64,000 nt of DNA. Source: Dehalococcoidia bacterium. GTDB lineage: Bacteria > Chloroflexota > Dehalococcoidia > Lucifugimonadales > JAGWBF01. The notes under the pieces were generated by a model that saw nothing but the letters and a program-made list of their open reading frames with translations, was not told the origin of the DNA and did not search any database. Positions 16,406-25,057 of this stretch are shown here, one piece after another. The position numbers and the translations under genes are program-made. The stretch covers positions 32,001 to 96,000 of the forward strand of contig JAGWBJ010000004.1 in NCBI GenBank assembly GCA_021295955.1, written 5' to 3'. Position 1 is the stretch's first letter, and the number at the start of each line of letters is the position of its first letter.

Positions 16406-17512
16406 TTGAACCGGCTGGGTCTCATCACCCACAACCCCGAACGGGCATACCAGGGGTACACGCTGTTCGCGCCCCTCAGCGGCCAGACCGTATACCTGCT
16501 GGACATGGAGGGGGCCGTCGTCCACCGCTGGGAGATGCCGTACCGCCCCGCCAGCTATGGCTACCTCCTGGAGGACGGCCACCTGCTGTACGGCGGGGTC
16601 ACCGGCAAAAGCCCCGTGACTCTGGGGGGCCGGGGCGGGGTCGTCATGGAGGTGGACTGGGAGGGAAACCCCTTCTGGCAGTACGAGGAGAGCACCCTGC
16701 ACCACGACTTTTGCCGCCTGCCGAACAACAACACCATGGTCCTCGCCTGGGAGCCGGTGCCCGACGACCTCCGGGGCCGCATCGCGGGAGGCGTAGCGGG
16801 CACCGAGCACGAGCAGGGCATCTGGGGCGACGTGTTCCGGGAGGTGACTCCCGAAGGCAGGGTCGTCTGGGAGTGGCACTCCCACGAACACCTGGACCCC
16901 CAGGGGGACGCCATCTGCCCCCTGGAGCCCAGGGACGAATGGGGCCATGCCAACGCCTGCAGCGTGCTGCCCGACGGCAACCTGCTTACCAGCTTTCGGC
17001 GCCTGAACACCGTGGCCATCGTCGACCGGGTGAGCGGCGCCTTCCTCTGGAAGTGGGGGAGGCGAGACCTCGGCCATCAGCACGACCCCACGATGCTGGA
17101 GAACGGGAACGTGCTGCTTTTCGACAACGGCTGGCACGCCCCCCAGTCCCCCAGTGCGGGCTCGCGCATCCTGGAGGTGGACCCCAGGACCGACAAGATC
17201 GCCTGGTGCTACCGGACCCGACCTCCCTGGGACTTCTTCAGCTCCTTCCTCAGCGGCGCCCAGCGCCTGCCCAACGGGAATACCCTCGTGTGCGTGGGAA
17301 TGACGGGCCGGCTGTTCGAGGTCACCCCGGAAGGAGAGGTCGCCTGGGAGTACGTGAACCCCTTCTTCGGCGACGACGAGCGCTTCGGCCGATCCAACCA
17401 CGTGTTTCGCGCCTACAGGTATCCCCCCGACTTCCCGGGCTTCATGGGCAAATGCATCGACCCCGGCAGATATGACTGGCTGAACCACCTGTACGGTCCC
17501 GCCCGCAGGTAG
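16406..17512 (+). CDS. Arylsulfotransferase-like (ASST/PQQ-type) beta-propeller protein
   Basis: 368 residues, predicted soluble. The repeats GxVVxxWxxP, GHLLYGG, GRVVWEWHSHEHLDP, LPDGNLLTSFRRLNTVAIVD and NTLVCVGMTGRLFEV are typical of the arylsulfotransferase/ASST fold with a six-bladed propeller. Several His residues (LHHDFCRLP, LGHQHDP) sit where this family places catalytic or ligand-binding residues. No signal peptide is seen, so it is probably cytosolic. The start is TTG 16406; it ends immediately at the hisA ATG, so it is embedded in the his operon. No histidine role is known for this fold. Confidence 0.75.
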   Translation: MNRLGLITHNPERAYQGYTLFAPLSGQTVYLLDMEGAVVHRWEMPYRPASYGYLLEDGHLLYGGVTGKSPVTLGGRGGVVMEVDWEGNPFWQYEESTLHHDFCRLPNNNTMVLAWEPVPDDLRGRIAGGVAGTEHEQGIWGDVFREVTPEGRVVWEWHSHEHLDPQGDAICPLEPRDEWGHANACSVLPDGNLLTSFRRLNTVAIVDRVSGAFLWKWGRRDLGHQHDPTMLENGNVLLFDNGWHAPQSPSAGSRILEVDPRTDKIAWCYRTRPPWDFFSSFLSGAQRLPNGNTLVCVGMTGRLFEVTPEGEVAWEYVNPFFGDDERFGRSNHVFRAYRYPPDFPGFMGKCIDPGRYDWLNHLYGPARR

Positions 17513-18241
17513 ATGGTCATGGAGGTGATACCGGCCATCGACATCCGGGGCGGCCGTTGCGTGCGCCTGTACCAGGGAGACTACGCCAGGGAGACCGTGT
17601 ACTCCGACGACCCAGCCGCCGTCGCCCTGCGGTGGCGGGAACAGGGGGCTCCTCGCCTCCACCTGGTCGACCTGGACGGGGCCGCCCAGGGCCGGCCCGT
17701 CAACCTCGACACCGTGGGGGCCATCGCGGCGGAAGCATGCATCCCCATCCAGTGCGGCGGCGGGATCAGGAGCTTAGAGACGGCCCGGGCCCTGTTCGAC
17801 CGGGGCGTCCAGCGGGTCGTCCTGGGCACGTCGGCGGTACGATCTCCGGACCTCGTGGAGCGCTTGTGTCTGGAGTGGGGTAGTGATAGGGTGGTAGTGG
17901 CCGTGGACGCCAGGGACGGCATGGTCGCCATCGAGGGGTGGACGGAGGGCACCTCCGTCGCATCCGCCGACCTGATGCGAGGGATGATGGATGCCGGGGT
18001 GAGCAGGTTCCTGTACACCGATATCTCCCGGGACGGCACCCTTGGCGAGCCCAATTTCGAGGCCCTCCAAGCTTTGCTTGGCGTCATCCATTGCCCGATT
18101 CAGGCGTCCGGGGGCGTTTCTCGGGAGGAGCACCTGGCACGGTTGGCCTCCATGGGAGTGGAGGGCGCCATTGTAGGCCGGGCCCTTTACACCGGGGACC
18201 TGGACCTGAGGGCCGCGGTGCGGGCGGCGGACAACGGCTAG
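17513..18241 (+). CDS. hisA: ProFAR isomerase (HisA)
   Basis: Fourth step of histidine synthesis: isomerises ProFAR to PRFAR. The N-terminal EVIPAIDIRGGRCVRL carries the general-base Asp (D10 from ATG 17513), and the second catalytic Asp lies in LYTDISRDGT. CGGGIRSLE and ASGGVS are the two phosphate-binding loops of the half-barrels. 242 residues is normal. ATG 17513 directly abuts the preceding stop; ATG 17519 is an alternative start. Confidence 0.95.
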   Translation: MVMEVIPAIDIRGGRCVRLYQGDYARETVYSDDPAAVALRWREQGAPRLHLVDLDGAAQGRPVNLDTVGAIAAEACIPIQCGGGIRSLETARALFDRGVQRVVLGTSAVRSPDLVERLCLEWGSDRVVVAVDARDGMVAIEGWTEGTSVASADLMRGMMDAGVSRFLYTDISRDGTLGEPNFEALQALLGVIHCPIQASGGVSREEHLARLASMGVEGAIVGRALYTGDLDLRAAVRAADNG

Positions 18242-18259
18242 ACGGCGGAGCGATCCCCC

Positions 18260-18826
18260 ATGACCAACGAGGAGTACATCCGCGCCCACTTAAGTCCCGA
18301 ACGGGAGCGGGAGGTGGACCCCTTCGTCATAACCACCTTCATGCCCATCGAGCCCTATGACGACGTGGCGGACATCGGCTGCGGCCCCGGCTACTTCTCC
18401 ATACCCCTGGCAAAGCACCTGGTCTACGGCAAGCTGTACGCCTTGGACGTCTCCGACGAGATGCTGGATATCACACGGCGGAGGGCCTCCGAGGCCCGGC
18501 TGGGAAATGTGGAGGTCGTCAAGTGCGGCGCCACCGATCTGCCGCTGCCCGAAGGCTCCCTGGACGGGGCCTTTCTGGCGTTCGTGGTGCACCATAACGA
18601 CGACAGGGTGGGCTTCCTGAAGGCGGTCCGGCCTCTCCTCAGGACCCGGGGCTGGTGCACGGTGCTGGAATGGCACCGGGTGGAGACGGAGCACGGGCCG
18701 CCGCTGGAGACGCGCATTCCCCTGGAGGAGCTCAGGCCCATGGCCCAGGAGGCTGGGTTTCGGTACCTGTCGTCCCGGGACGTGAACCCTCACCAGTACA
18801 TGGCCCTTTTCAGGAAGGATGGCTAG
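18260..18826 (+). CDS. Class I SAM-dependent methyltransferase
   Basis: 188 residues with SAM motif I as [16 protein letters not shown] (about residues 36-51), the acidic end of beta-2 at [10 protein letters not shown] and the Methyltransf_11-like [14 protein letters not shown]. The C-terminal [10 protein letters not shown] is common in this family. The substrate is unknown. It is placed 18 bases after hisA and 23 bases before hisF, inside the histidine cluster, although no methylation belongs to that pathway. Confidence 0.88.
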   Translation: MTNEEYIRAHLSPEREREVDPFVITTFMPIEPYDDVADIGCGPGYFSIPLAKHLVYGKLYALDVSDEMLDITRRRASEARLGNVEVVKCGATDLPLPEGSLDGAFLAFVVHHNDDRVGFLKAVRPLLRTRGWCTVLEWHRVETEHGPPLETRIPLEELRPMAQEAGFRYLSSRDVNPHQYMALFRKDG

Positions 18827-18849
18827 GAGCGTCCGCCGCTCTGGGTCCC

Positions 18850-19683
18850 ATGCTCACCAAGCGCATAATTCCCTGCTTGGACGTGGACGCCGGCCGGGTG
18901 GTCAAGGGGGTCAGCTTCGTGGACCTGCGAGACGCCGGCGACCCGGCGACCCTCGCATCCTTTTACGACCGGGAGGGGGGCGACGAGCTGGTGTTCCTTG
19001 ACATAACAGCAAGCTCCGACAACCGGGGCACCATGGTCGACGTGGTCAGTCAGGTGTCCCGGGATGTGTTCATTCCCCTGACCGTCGGTGGCGGTATCCG
19101 GTCCCAGAAGGACATCCGCCGCATGTTGAGGGCCGGGGCGGACAAGGTGTCGTTGAATACCGCCGCCGTCAACGACCCCGCCCTGGTGCACCGGGGCGCC
19201 GCCGAGTTCGGCAGCCAGTGCATCGTGGTGGCTATCGACGCCATCCGGGTCAGGGCCGACGGCCCGCCGCGAGCAACACGCGCGGGCGCGTCTCCCTCCT
19301 CGGACCTTGCCCTGAACGGGACCTCCGGCTGGGAGGTGTATACCCACGGAGGCCGTACGCCCACGGGTACGGACGCCGTCCGCTGGGCGCGCAGGGTCGT
19401 GGAGTTGGGCGCGGGGGAGATCCTTCTCACCAGCATGGACGCCGACGGCCGGCAAGAGGGGTACGACCTGGAGCTGACCCGGGCCATCTCCCGGGCTGTG
19501 ACGGTCCCCGTGATAGCCAGCGGCGGCGCCGGTAGCCTGGACCACCTGTACGAGGCCTTTACCGACGGCGAAGCCGACGCCGTGCTGGCGGCCAGCATAT
19601 TCCACTTTGGGGTGTACACCATCGGCCAGGCCAAGGACCACCTGGCCTCCAGGGGTGTGCCCGTGCGCAGAGGAGTCGCTTAA
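18850..19683 (+). CDS. hisF: Imidazole glycerol phosphate synthase cyclase subunit with unusual insertion
   Basis: HisF closes the imidazole ring using ammonia from HisH. The catalytic aspartates are D11 ([10 protein letters not shown]) and D130 (VVAIDAIRV), exactly where family numbering puts them. VGGGIRSQ and [10 protein letters not shown] are the phosphate loops. At 277 residues it is about 25 longer than the usual 252; the excess lies right after D130, roughly residues 134-160, rich in Ala, Gly, Ser and Pro, before [10 protein letters not shown]. The start is ATG 18850 ([11 protein letters not shown]). Confidence 0.95.
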   Translation: MLTKRIIPCLDVDAGRVVKGVSFVDLRDAGDPATLASFYDREGGDELVFLDITASSDNRGTMVDVVSQVSRDVFIPLTVGGGIRSQKDIRRMLRAGADKVSLNTAAVNDPALVHRGAAEFGSQCIVVAIDAIRVRADGPPRATRAGASPSSDLALNGTSGWEVYTHGGRTPTGTDAVRWARRVVELGAGEILLTSMDADGRQEGYDLELTRAISRAVTVPVIASGGAGSLDHLYEAFTDGEADAVLAASIFHFGVYTIGQAKDHLASRGVPVRRGVA

Positions 19684-19686
19684 CAC

Positions 19687-20400
19687 ATGAGCAAGATCAC
19701 CACGGTCATATTCGATGTCTACGAGACGCTGGCGTACAACAACTCGGCCCTGTGGATAGAGACCTTCCGGGACATCTGCCGCACCCAGTCCCTTTTGGTG
19801 GACCCGGTGGTACTGTACCGGGAGTGGAAGCAGCTCGAGATGGGGTTCCGCAGGACCCGGCTCAACCTGGAGGAGCCCGAGAAGGGCCCGCCATTCAAGT
19901 CCTACGAGGTCGCCTGGCGGGACTGCTTCGCGGACACCTTCGGCCGCCTGCGCTTGGCCGGAGACCCCCCCGCCGCCGCCCGTAAGGCCATCGTGGACAT
20001 GGGCGTCCGGGACCCTTATCCTGACGCCGTCGAGGCCGTACCGGAGATTCAGGCCCGCTGGAAGACGGGCGTGCTCTCCAACGCCGACGAGGACTACCTG
20101 AACCCCCTGCTGGAGAAGATCGGATGGAAGTTCCCCGTGGTCCTCTCCTCCGAGGAGGTCGGCGCCTACAAGCCGTTGCCCGCGGCCTTCGAGAGGGTGC
20201 TGCGCGACCTGGGGGTCGGCGCCGAGGAGGCCGTGTACGTGGGGGACACCCTCTATGACGATATCCTGGGGTCCAAGGGCGTTGGAATGCGTTCCGCGTG
20301 GATCAACCGGGAGGGGACGGCGCACGATCCCATGATGCCGGTGCCGGACTTCGAGGTCCGCAGCCTGGCCGAGCTTCCCGCCCTCCTGGAGGCCGCGTGA
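19687..20400 (+). CDS. HAD-superfamily hydrolase
   Basis: 237 residues. Motif I is FDVYETL with the nucleophile D10; Tyr replaces the second Asp at position 12, as in haloacid-dehalogenase-like members. Motif II is in GVLSNADEDY, motif III Lys in GAYKPLPAAFE, motif IV in YVGDTLYDDILGSKGVGM. The cap is the helical C1 type. The +2 Tyr argues against a standard phosphatase mechanism and suggests a dehalogenase-like or divergent phosphatase. It is 3 bases after hisF and overlaps a possible GTG start of the next gene. Confidence 0.9.
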   Translation: MSKITTVIFDVYETLAYNNSALWIETFRDICRTQSLLVDPVVLYREWKQLEMGFRRTRLNLEEPEKGPPFKSYEVAWRDCFADTFGRLRLAGDPPAAARKAIVDMGVRDPYPDAVEAVPEIQARWKTGVLSNADEDYLNPLLEKIGWKFPVVLSSEEVGAYKPLPAAFERVLRDLGVGAEEAVYVGDTLYDDILGSKGVGMRSAWINREGTAHDPMMPVPDFEVRSLAELPALLEAA

Positions 20401-20450
20401 CCGAGCCGCCGCGACGGGAAGACAACGGCCGCCGGCAGCAGGTGCGTCCC

Positions 20451-21620
20451 ATGAGGATGGAGACACTGGCGGTGCACGCGGGGCGCGCGGTCGATCCCGC
20501 CACGGGCGCAGTAACGCCCCCCATTCACCTGTCGACGACCTTCGAGCGTGCCCCCGACGGCTCGTACCCGCGGGGCTACCTCTACGGTCGAGACGGCAAC
20601 CCCAACCGCGCTGCCCTGGAGGAGTGTCTGAGGGAGCTGGAGGGGGGAGCCGAAGCCGCCGCCTTCGCCTCGGGCTCGGCAGCCTCTCAGGCGGTGCTCA
20701 TGTCTCTGTCTCCGGGGAGCCACGTGGTCGCGCCCCGGGACGTGTACCACGGCACGGCACGCCTGATGCGGGAGATCATGGCCCCGTGGGGCCTGGACGT
20801 GACCTTCGTCGACATGGACCAACCGGACCGTCTTGCCCAGGCCCTCCGCCCCCATACCGGGCTGGTCTGGATCGAGACGCCGTCCAATCCTCTCCTGAAG
20901 ATCACGGACATCGCCGCGGCCGTCGACGCGGCCCACCAGGCCGGAGCCGTCTGTGTATGCGACAACACCTTCGCCACGCCCGTTTTGCAGCGCCCCCTGG
21001 ACCTCGGGGCTGACCTAGTGGTGCACGCCACCACGAAGTACTTGGGTGGACACACCGACGTCCTCGGCGGGGTGGTGATCGGCCGCACCGAAAACGACAT
21101 GTTTCGCCGGATCAGGGACGTCCAAGTACGCGGCGGCGCGGTCCCCTCCCCCTTCGACTGCTGGCTGGTACTGCGGAGCATCGGCACGCTGCCCTACCGG
21201 ATGCGGGGCCACTGCGACAACGCCGCGAAGGTCGCCGCCTTCCTCGACGACCATCCGGGCGTGGAGGCGGTATACTACCCGGGGCTTCGCCATCACGCCG
21301 GACACCACGTCGCCGCCCGGCAGATGCGCCCGTTCGGCGGTATGGTATCCTTCCAGGTGAGGGGTGGCAGGGACGGCGCCATGGCGGTGGCCGCCGCGGT
21401 CAAGATATTTACCCGGGCGTCCAGCCTCGGGGGTGTCGAGAGCCTGATCGAGCACCGCGCTTCCATCGAGGGGCCGGGGACCACCACTCCGGAAAACCTG
21501 CTGCGCATGTCCGTGGGCCTGGAGAACGCCGACGACCTGATAGAGGACCTGGCCCAGGCCCTGTCCCGGGCCATGGAACGCGACGAGGCCGGACCAGGCG
21601 ACGGCGATTCTAGGGGGTAG
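20451..21620 (+). CDS. Cystathionine gamma-synthase/lyase-family PLP enzyme
   Basis: About 389 residues of the trans-sulfuration (Cys/Met metabolism) family: METLAVHAG at the N-terminus, YGRDGNPN, the segment FASGSAASQAVL, VWIETPSNPLLK, DNTFATPVLQRP and the PLP lysine in HATTKYLGGHTDVLGG. SSLGGVESLIEHRA near the C-terminus is also typical. It could be MetB, a lyase, or an O-acyl-homoserine sulfhydrylase; sequence alone does not decide. A GTG at 20397, overlapping the HAD stop as GTGA and preceded by GGAGG, is an alternative start adding 18 residues. Confidence 0.92.
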   Translation: MRMETLAVHAGRAVDPATGAVTPPIHLSTTFERAPDGSYPRGYLYGRDGNPNRAALEECLRELEGGAEAAAFASGSAASQAVLMSLSPGSHVVAPRDVYHGTARLMREIMAPWGLDVTFVDMDQPDRLAQALRPHTGLVWIETPSNPLLKITDIAAAVDAAHQAGAVCVCDNTFATPVLQRPLDLGADLVVHATTKYLGGHTDVLGGVVIGRTENDMFRRIRDVQVRGGAVPSPFDCWLVLRSIGTLPYRMRGHCDNAAKVAAFLDDHPGVEAVYYPGLRHHAGHHVAARQMRPFGGMVSFQVRGGRDGAMAVAAAVKIFTRASSLGGVESLIEHRASIEGPGTTTPENLLRMSVGLENADDLIEDLAQALSRAMERDEAGPGDGDSRG

Positions 21621-21626
21621 ACAGCC

Positions 21627-22247
21627 ATGGAGCTGAAGCTGAACGAGCAGGGACTCATCCCGGCCATCGCCCAGGACGTCAACACCGGCCAGGTGCTCAT
21701 GCTGGGCTACATGAACCCCGGCTCGCTGAAGCGCACGATGGACGGCATACAGGTCTGGTTCTACAGCCGCAGCCGCGAGGACCTGTGGCACAAGGGGGAG
21801 GTGTCGGGGAACTACCTGAACCTGCGGGAGGCCTATGCGGACTGCGATGGCGACACCCTCCTGCTGAAGGTGGAACCCGACGGCCCCGCCTGCCACACGG
21901 GCGACGTCTCGTGCTTCTCCGGCCTCCTGAAGGGCATGCCCGAGGGGTTCCAGCGCGCCGACGACGGCTCGGGGGTCCTGGAGGAGTTGTTCGCCCTGGT
22001 CCAGGACCGGAAGCGGACGATGCCCGAGGGCAGCTACACGGCCCGGCTCCTGGAGGAAGGGGTGGGCCGTATCGCCCAGAAGGTCATCGAGGAGGCAGGG
22101 GAGACCGCCATCGCGGCGGCGCAGGGCGAGGTGGAGCGGCTCCCTGAGGAGGCGGCCGACCTACTGTACCACTTGCTGGTGCTCCTTGCCGCCTCGGATG
22201 CCACGCCCAAGCAGGTGTGGGCCCTGTTACGGGAGCGGCGGGGATAG
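21627..22247 (+). CDS. hisIE: Bifunctional phosphoribosyl-AMP cyclohydrolase / phosphoribosyl-ATP pyrophosphatase
   Basis: A fusion of the second and third steps of histidine synthesis. The N-terminal HisI part (1-110) has VLMLGYMN, SRSREDLWHKGE and the metal-binding DCDGDTLLLK ... GPACHTG ... SCF. The C-terminal HisE part (115-206) has the pyrophosphohydrolase EEAGETAIAA and EEAADLLYHLLVLL motifs. 206 residues is normal for the fusion. It is the last recognisable his gene in the window; hisG, hisD, hisC and hisB are not here. Confidence 0.96.
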   Translation: MELKLNEQGLIPAIAQDVNTGQVLMLGYMNPGSLKRTMDGIQVWFYSRSREDLWHKGEVSGNYLNLREAYADCDGDTLLLKVEPDGPACHTGDVSCFSGLLKGMPEGFQRADDGSGVLEELFALVQDRKRTMPEGSYTARLLEEGVGRIAQKVIEEAGETAIAAAQGEVERLPEEAADLLYHLLVLLAASDATPKQVWALLRERRG

Positions 22248-22289
22248 CGCCGCCGCGGCCCCATTTTCAGCCATGCTAAGGGGGAAGAC

Positions 22290-23558
22290 ATGACCGCAGA
22301 GCAAGCCACCAACGGCCATGACGACGACATCCTGTCCGGGCCCGAGAACTACAGGTATGGGACGGTCATCACCGGTCCCGACTTCGAGGCGAAGAAGGCG
22401 GTCCACGGCCGACGGATGATCCAGCAGCGCATCCTGACCCACGGCAAGGAGAGTCTCTACAACATGACGGGGCTCGTGCGCGCCTTTCCCCTCGACGCCG
22501 AGGACCTGCCCCTCCTGGACTCCCAGATGTCCTTTTACGCCTACTTCAGCGGACGCGCCGAGGAGCTGGCCATCCGGCACGTGGGTGGAGACCCCCGGGA
22601 CCACGGCGCCGTCATGTGCAACCGGGTTACCTCCGGGGTCCTGGCCATCATGCTCGGCCTTCTGGAGCGGGACGGCCGGGTGCTGTCCGTCGTTCCCAAC
22701 GGACGCTCCCACCCGTGTGTCCAGCAGGCGGTGGAGCTGGTCGGGGGCAAGTTCTACGAGGTCCAGGGCTTGGCCGCCTACGAACGTGCTCTGGAGAAGG
22801 GACCGTGGAGCATGGTGGTAATCACGCCCATGACGCCCCAGAAGTACCACCTGCCCGAGGCCGACGTGGCCCGGGTCATTTCCCTTGCCAAGGGAGACGG
22901 AATCATGGTGTTCACCGACGACGCCCACATGGCGTCCAGGGCCGTGTTCTACGACGAGCCCCTGAGCCTGGCCCTGGGCGACGTGGACGTGACCGTGTGG
23001 TCCCTGGACAAGCACGTGCCGGGGCCCCGGGGGGCCGCCGTAGTAGCCAAAAAGCAGCTCATCGAGCGGATACAGACCCAGGTGTTCCAGTTCGGCCTGG
23101 AGTCCCAGTCGGGCCACTACGTGGCGGGCCTCAGGGGCATGGAGGCCTTCGACCCGGAGCGGATACGAGAGGCCGGGCGGTTGGCCCGGCAGCTAATGGA
23201 ACGGCTGCGGCCCAAGTACGGCGACTATGCTTACCAGGCGGGCCCCGGGGTGGCCATATCCGCCGAGGACTTCGGCAAGATCGTGCTGTCCCGGACGAAT
23301 GACCAGGACACCCCCATGATCGCCGAGGAGATGAGCGTGGCCGCCGCGTTCATCATGCTTCGCGACCACGGAATCGTGACCATTCCCATAACCGGCTATC
23401 CGGGGGCCGCCCCCACCTACCGGCTCATGATGCACCCCGATGGCGGCCGCCTGGGCATCGACAACATCGAGGAGGCTGCGGACAACGCGGTGCAGTGCGT
23501 CGCTGACCTGCTCCAGAGCCCCGACGAGGTGCGGTCGTTGCTGCTGGGCACGGGGTAG
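22290..23558 (+). CDS. Fold-type I PLP-dependent enzyme of unassigned substrate
   Basis: 422 residues. The PLP lysine is predicted as K241 in WSLDKHVPGPRGAAVV, and the pyridine-N aspartate is D211 in VFTDDAHMASRAV. HKxPGPRG-type active sites resemble SelA-like, serine-hydroxymethyltransferase-like and aromatic-amino-acid-lyase-like enzymes. VTSGVLAIMLGLL is the expected phosphate-contact region. I do not recognise a specific enzyme. It follows hisIE by 42 bases in the same direction, with AAGGGGGA before its ATG, and ends against a hairpin shared with convergent guaB3. Confidence 0.75.
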   Translation: MTAEQATNGHDDDILSGPENYRYGTVITGPDFEAKKAVHGRRMIQQRILTHGKESLYNMTGLVRAFPLDAEDLPLLDSQMSFYAYFSGRAEELAIRHVGGDPRDHGAVMCNRVTSGVLAIMLGLLERDGRVLSVVPNGRSHPCVQQAVELVGGKFYEVQGLAAYERALEKGPWSMVVITPMTPQKYHLPEADVARVISLAKGDGIMVFTDDAHMASRAVFYDEPLSLALGDVDVTVWSLDKHVPGPRGAAVVAKKQLIERIQTQVFQFGLESQSGHYVAGLRGMEAFDPERIREAGRLARQLMERLRPKYGDYAYQAGPGVAISAEDFGKIVLSRTNDQDTPMIAEEMSVAAAFIMLRDHGIVTIPITGYPGAAPTYRLMMHPDGGRLGIDNIEEAADNAVQCVADLLQSPDEVRSLLLGTG

Positions 23559-23560
23559 GG

Positions 23561-23584
23561 CGCTGGGTAGATAAGTACCCGGCG
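23561..23584. terminator. Hairpin between convergent genes, likely bidirectional terminator
   Basis: A 9-bp stem (CGCTGGGTA / TACCCGGCG, one G-U) with a 6-base loop lies in the 34-base gap between convergent genes. No T-run, so the terminator role is inferred from position. Confidence 0.45.
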
Positions 23585-23592
23585 GGGCTGAG

Positions 23593-24735
23593 CTAGTCCC
23601 GGGCCTGGACCATCTGGGCCCGCTTGCCCTCGGTCTTTATGGAGGGGGCGACGACCATGTCGGCCTTGTGGAGGTCGCGGATGGTCATCGCGCCGCACAT
23701 CCCCATGGCCACCCTCAACGCCCCCACCAGGTTTTGGGTGCCGTCGGTGACGGAGGTCGGCCCGAACAGGATGTTCTTCAGCGGGCCCTTGGTGCCGACC
23801 CGGATCCGGGTGCCCCTGGGCAGCTCCGGGTGCGGGTTGGCCATGCCCCAGTTGAAGCCCTGTCCCGGGGCCTCTTCGGCCTGGGCAAAGGGGGTGCCCA
23901 GCATCACGGCGTCGGCCCCCGCCGCGATGGACTTGCACAGGTCGCCCCCCGTCCTTATCCCGCCGTCGGTTATCACCGATACGTAGCGGCCGGTGCGCTT
24001 GAAGTACTCCTGCCGTGCGGCGGCGCACTCCAGGGTCGCGGTCACCTGGGGTACCCCCACGCCGGTGACCTCCCGGGTGGTGCACGCCGCTCCGGGCCCG
24101 ACACCCACCAGCAGCCCGTCGATGCCCGTCTCCATCAGCTCCAGCGCCACCCCGTAGGTCACGCAGTTGCCGACCACCACGGGCACCTTCAGATTGTGGC
24201 GCAGCTCGGAGAAGATCAGCCCCCGGTAGCTCCGGGACATGTGCCGTGCGGTGGTCACGGTGGACTGCACCACCACGATGTCGGCCCCCGCCTCCACGGC
24301 CATGGGCGAAAGCCGCTTGGTGTTCTGGGGGGTCACCGAGACGGCGCGGACGGTGCCGTTGTTCATCTGGGAGATACACCGGCCGATCAGGTCGTCCTTG
24401 ATGGGCGACGAATACACCCGCTGCAGCAGGCCCGTGGCCTCGGACTGGGGGGCGGAGAGTATCTCCTCCAGCACCGAGTAAGGGTCCTCGTAGCGCGTGT
24501 AGACCCCCTCCAGGTTGAGGACGCCCAGGCCGCCGGCCTCGTGCATCCGGGTGGCGAAGGTGGGCGACACCACCGCGTCCATCGCCGAGGCCAGGACCGG
24601 CACGTCAAAGGCATGATGCCCGATGTTGAACTCGGTGCTGGTCATGTCCGGATTGATGGTGACCTCCCCGGGGACTATCGCCACCTCATCGAACCCGTAA
24701 GACCGTCGTAGCTCCTTGAAGGTTGGAGCGCCCAT
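23593..24735 (-). CDS. GuaB3-family IMP dehydrogenase-related protein
   Basis: 380 residues of an IMPDH/GMPR-type TIM barrel without CBS domains. VLASAMDAVVSP and LGVLNLEGVYTRYEDP match the GuaB3 subgroup. The catalytic loop is GVGPGAACTTREVTGVGVPQ with the nucleophilic Cys. VITDGGIRTGGDLCKSIAAGADAVMLG is the phosphate-binding loop. Members in actinobacteria and cyanobacteria are annotated as IMPDH-related; IMP dehydrogenase activity is known for a cyanobacterial member. It probably converts IMP to XMP for guanine nucleotide synthesis. It has its own promoter. Confidence 0.92.
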   Translation of the reverse strand: MGAPTFKELRRSYGFDEVAIVPGEVTINPDMTSTEFNIGHHAFDVPVLASAMDAVVSPTFATRMHEAGGLGVLNLEGVYTRYEDPYSVLEEILSAPQSEATGLLQRVYSSPIKDDLIGRCISQMNNGTVRAVSVTPQNTKRLSPMAVEAGADIVVVQSTVTTARHMSRSYRGLIFSELRHNLKVPVVVGNCVTYGVALELMETGIDGLLVGVGPGAACTTREVTGVGVPQVTATLECAAARQEYFKRTGRYVSVITDGGIRTGGDLCKSIAAGADAVMLGTPFAQAEEAPGQGFNWGMANPHPELPRGTRIRVGTKGPLKNILFGPTSVTDGTQNLVGALRVAMGMCGAMTIRDLHKADMVVAPSIKTEGKRAQMVQARD

Positions 24736-24770
24736 CCTTTATCCACCTCGTCGCTGCTCGATGTTGGCCC

Positions 24771-24799
24771 AGTATATACCCCGTGGGGTACTCCATCAA
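24771..24799 (-). promoter_or_regulatory. Sigma70-type promoter of guaB3
   Basis: On the minus strand TTGATG (24799-24794), 17-base spacer, TATACT (24776-24771). The start falls about 29 bases before the ATG at 24735. Confidence 0.65.
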
Positions 24800-24892
24800 G
24801 GGGTGTGTTTTGCATCCGACCTCAACCCAAAGTAGAATGACCAACACTGGAGAGGACCATGCCAGTGGCTGTTTCTACGGGCCGTCCCGGGC

Positions 24893-24936
24893 TCCTGAAT
24901 CTTGGATTCCCGGCCTGCGACTTGGAATAACGTGTT
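24893..24936. repeat. Degenerate REP-like element, copy 3
   Basis: Read on the minus strand, GTTATTCC...GGGAATCCAAG matches the outer arms of the repeat at 4963 and 58901, but the centre is decayed. The rest of the 322-base guaB3-LLM gap (24736-25057) shows only the guaB3 promoter and the ribosome site of the next gene. Confidence 0.4.
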
Positions 24937-25057
24937 GGGGCGGCTCGGCGGCCGGAATGACGGGTCGGGTGGGGCTGATATGTCAGCGTACGAGAAGGTC
25001 AGGTCGTGCCCCGTCGCCGGGGGCCGACCCCCTGAGAAGGTCCAGCAGGAGGTGGTG

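Noticed and set aside
18823-20466. 547-codon minus-strand frame across hisF and the HAD gene
   Set aside because: No recognisable domain, and both plus-strand genes are complete.
24902-25057. N-terminal extension of the luciferase-like gene
   Set aside because: It overlaps a decayed repeat, and AGGAGG just before ATG 25058 gives a standard start.
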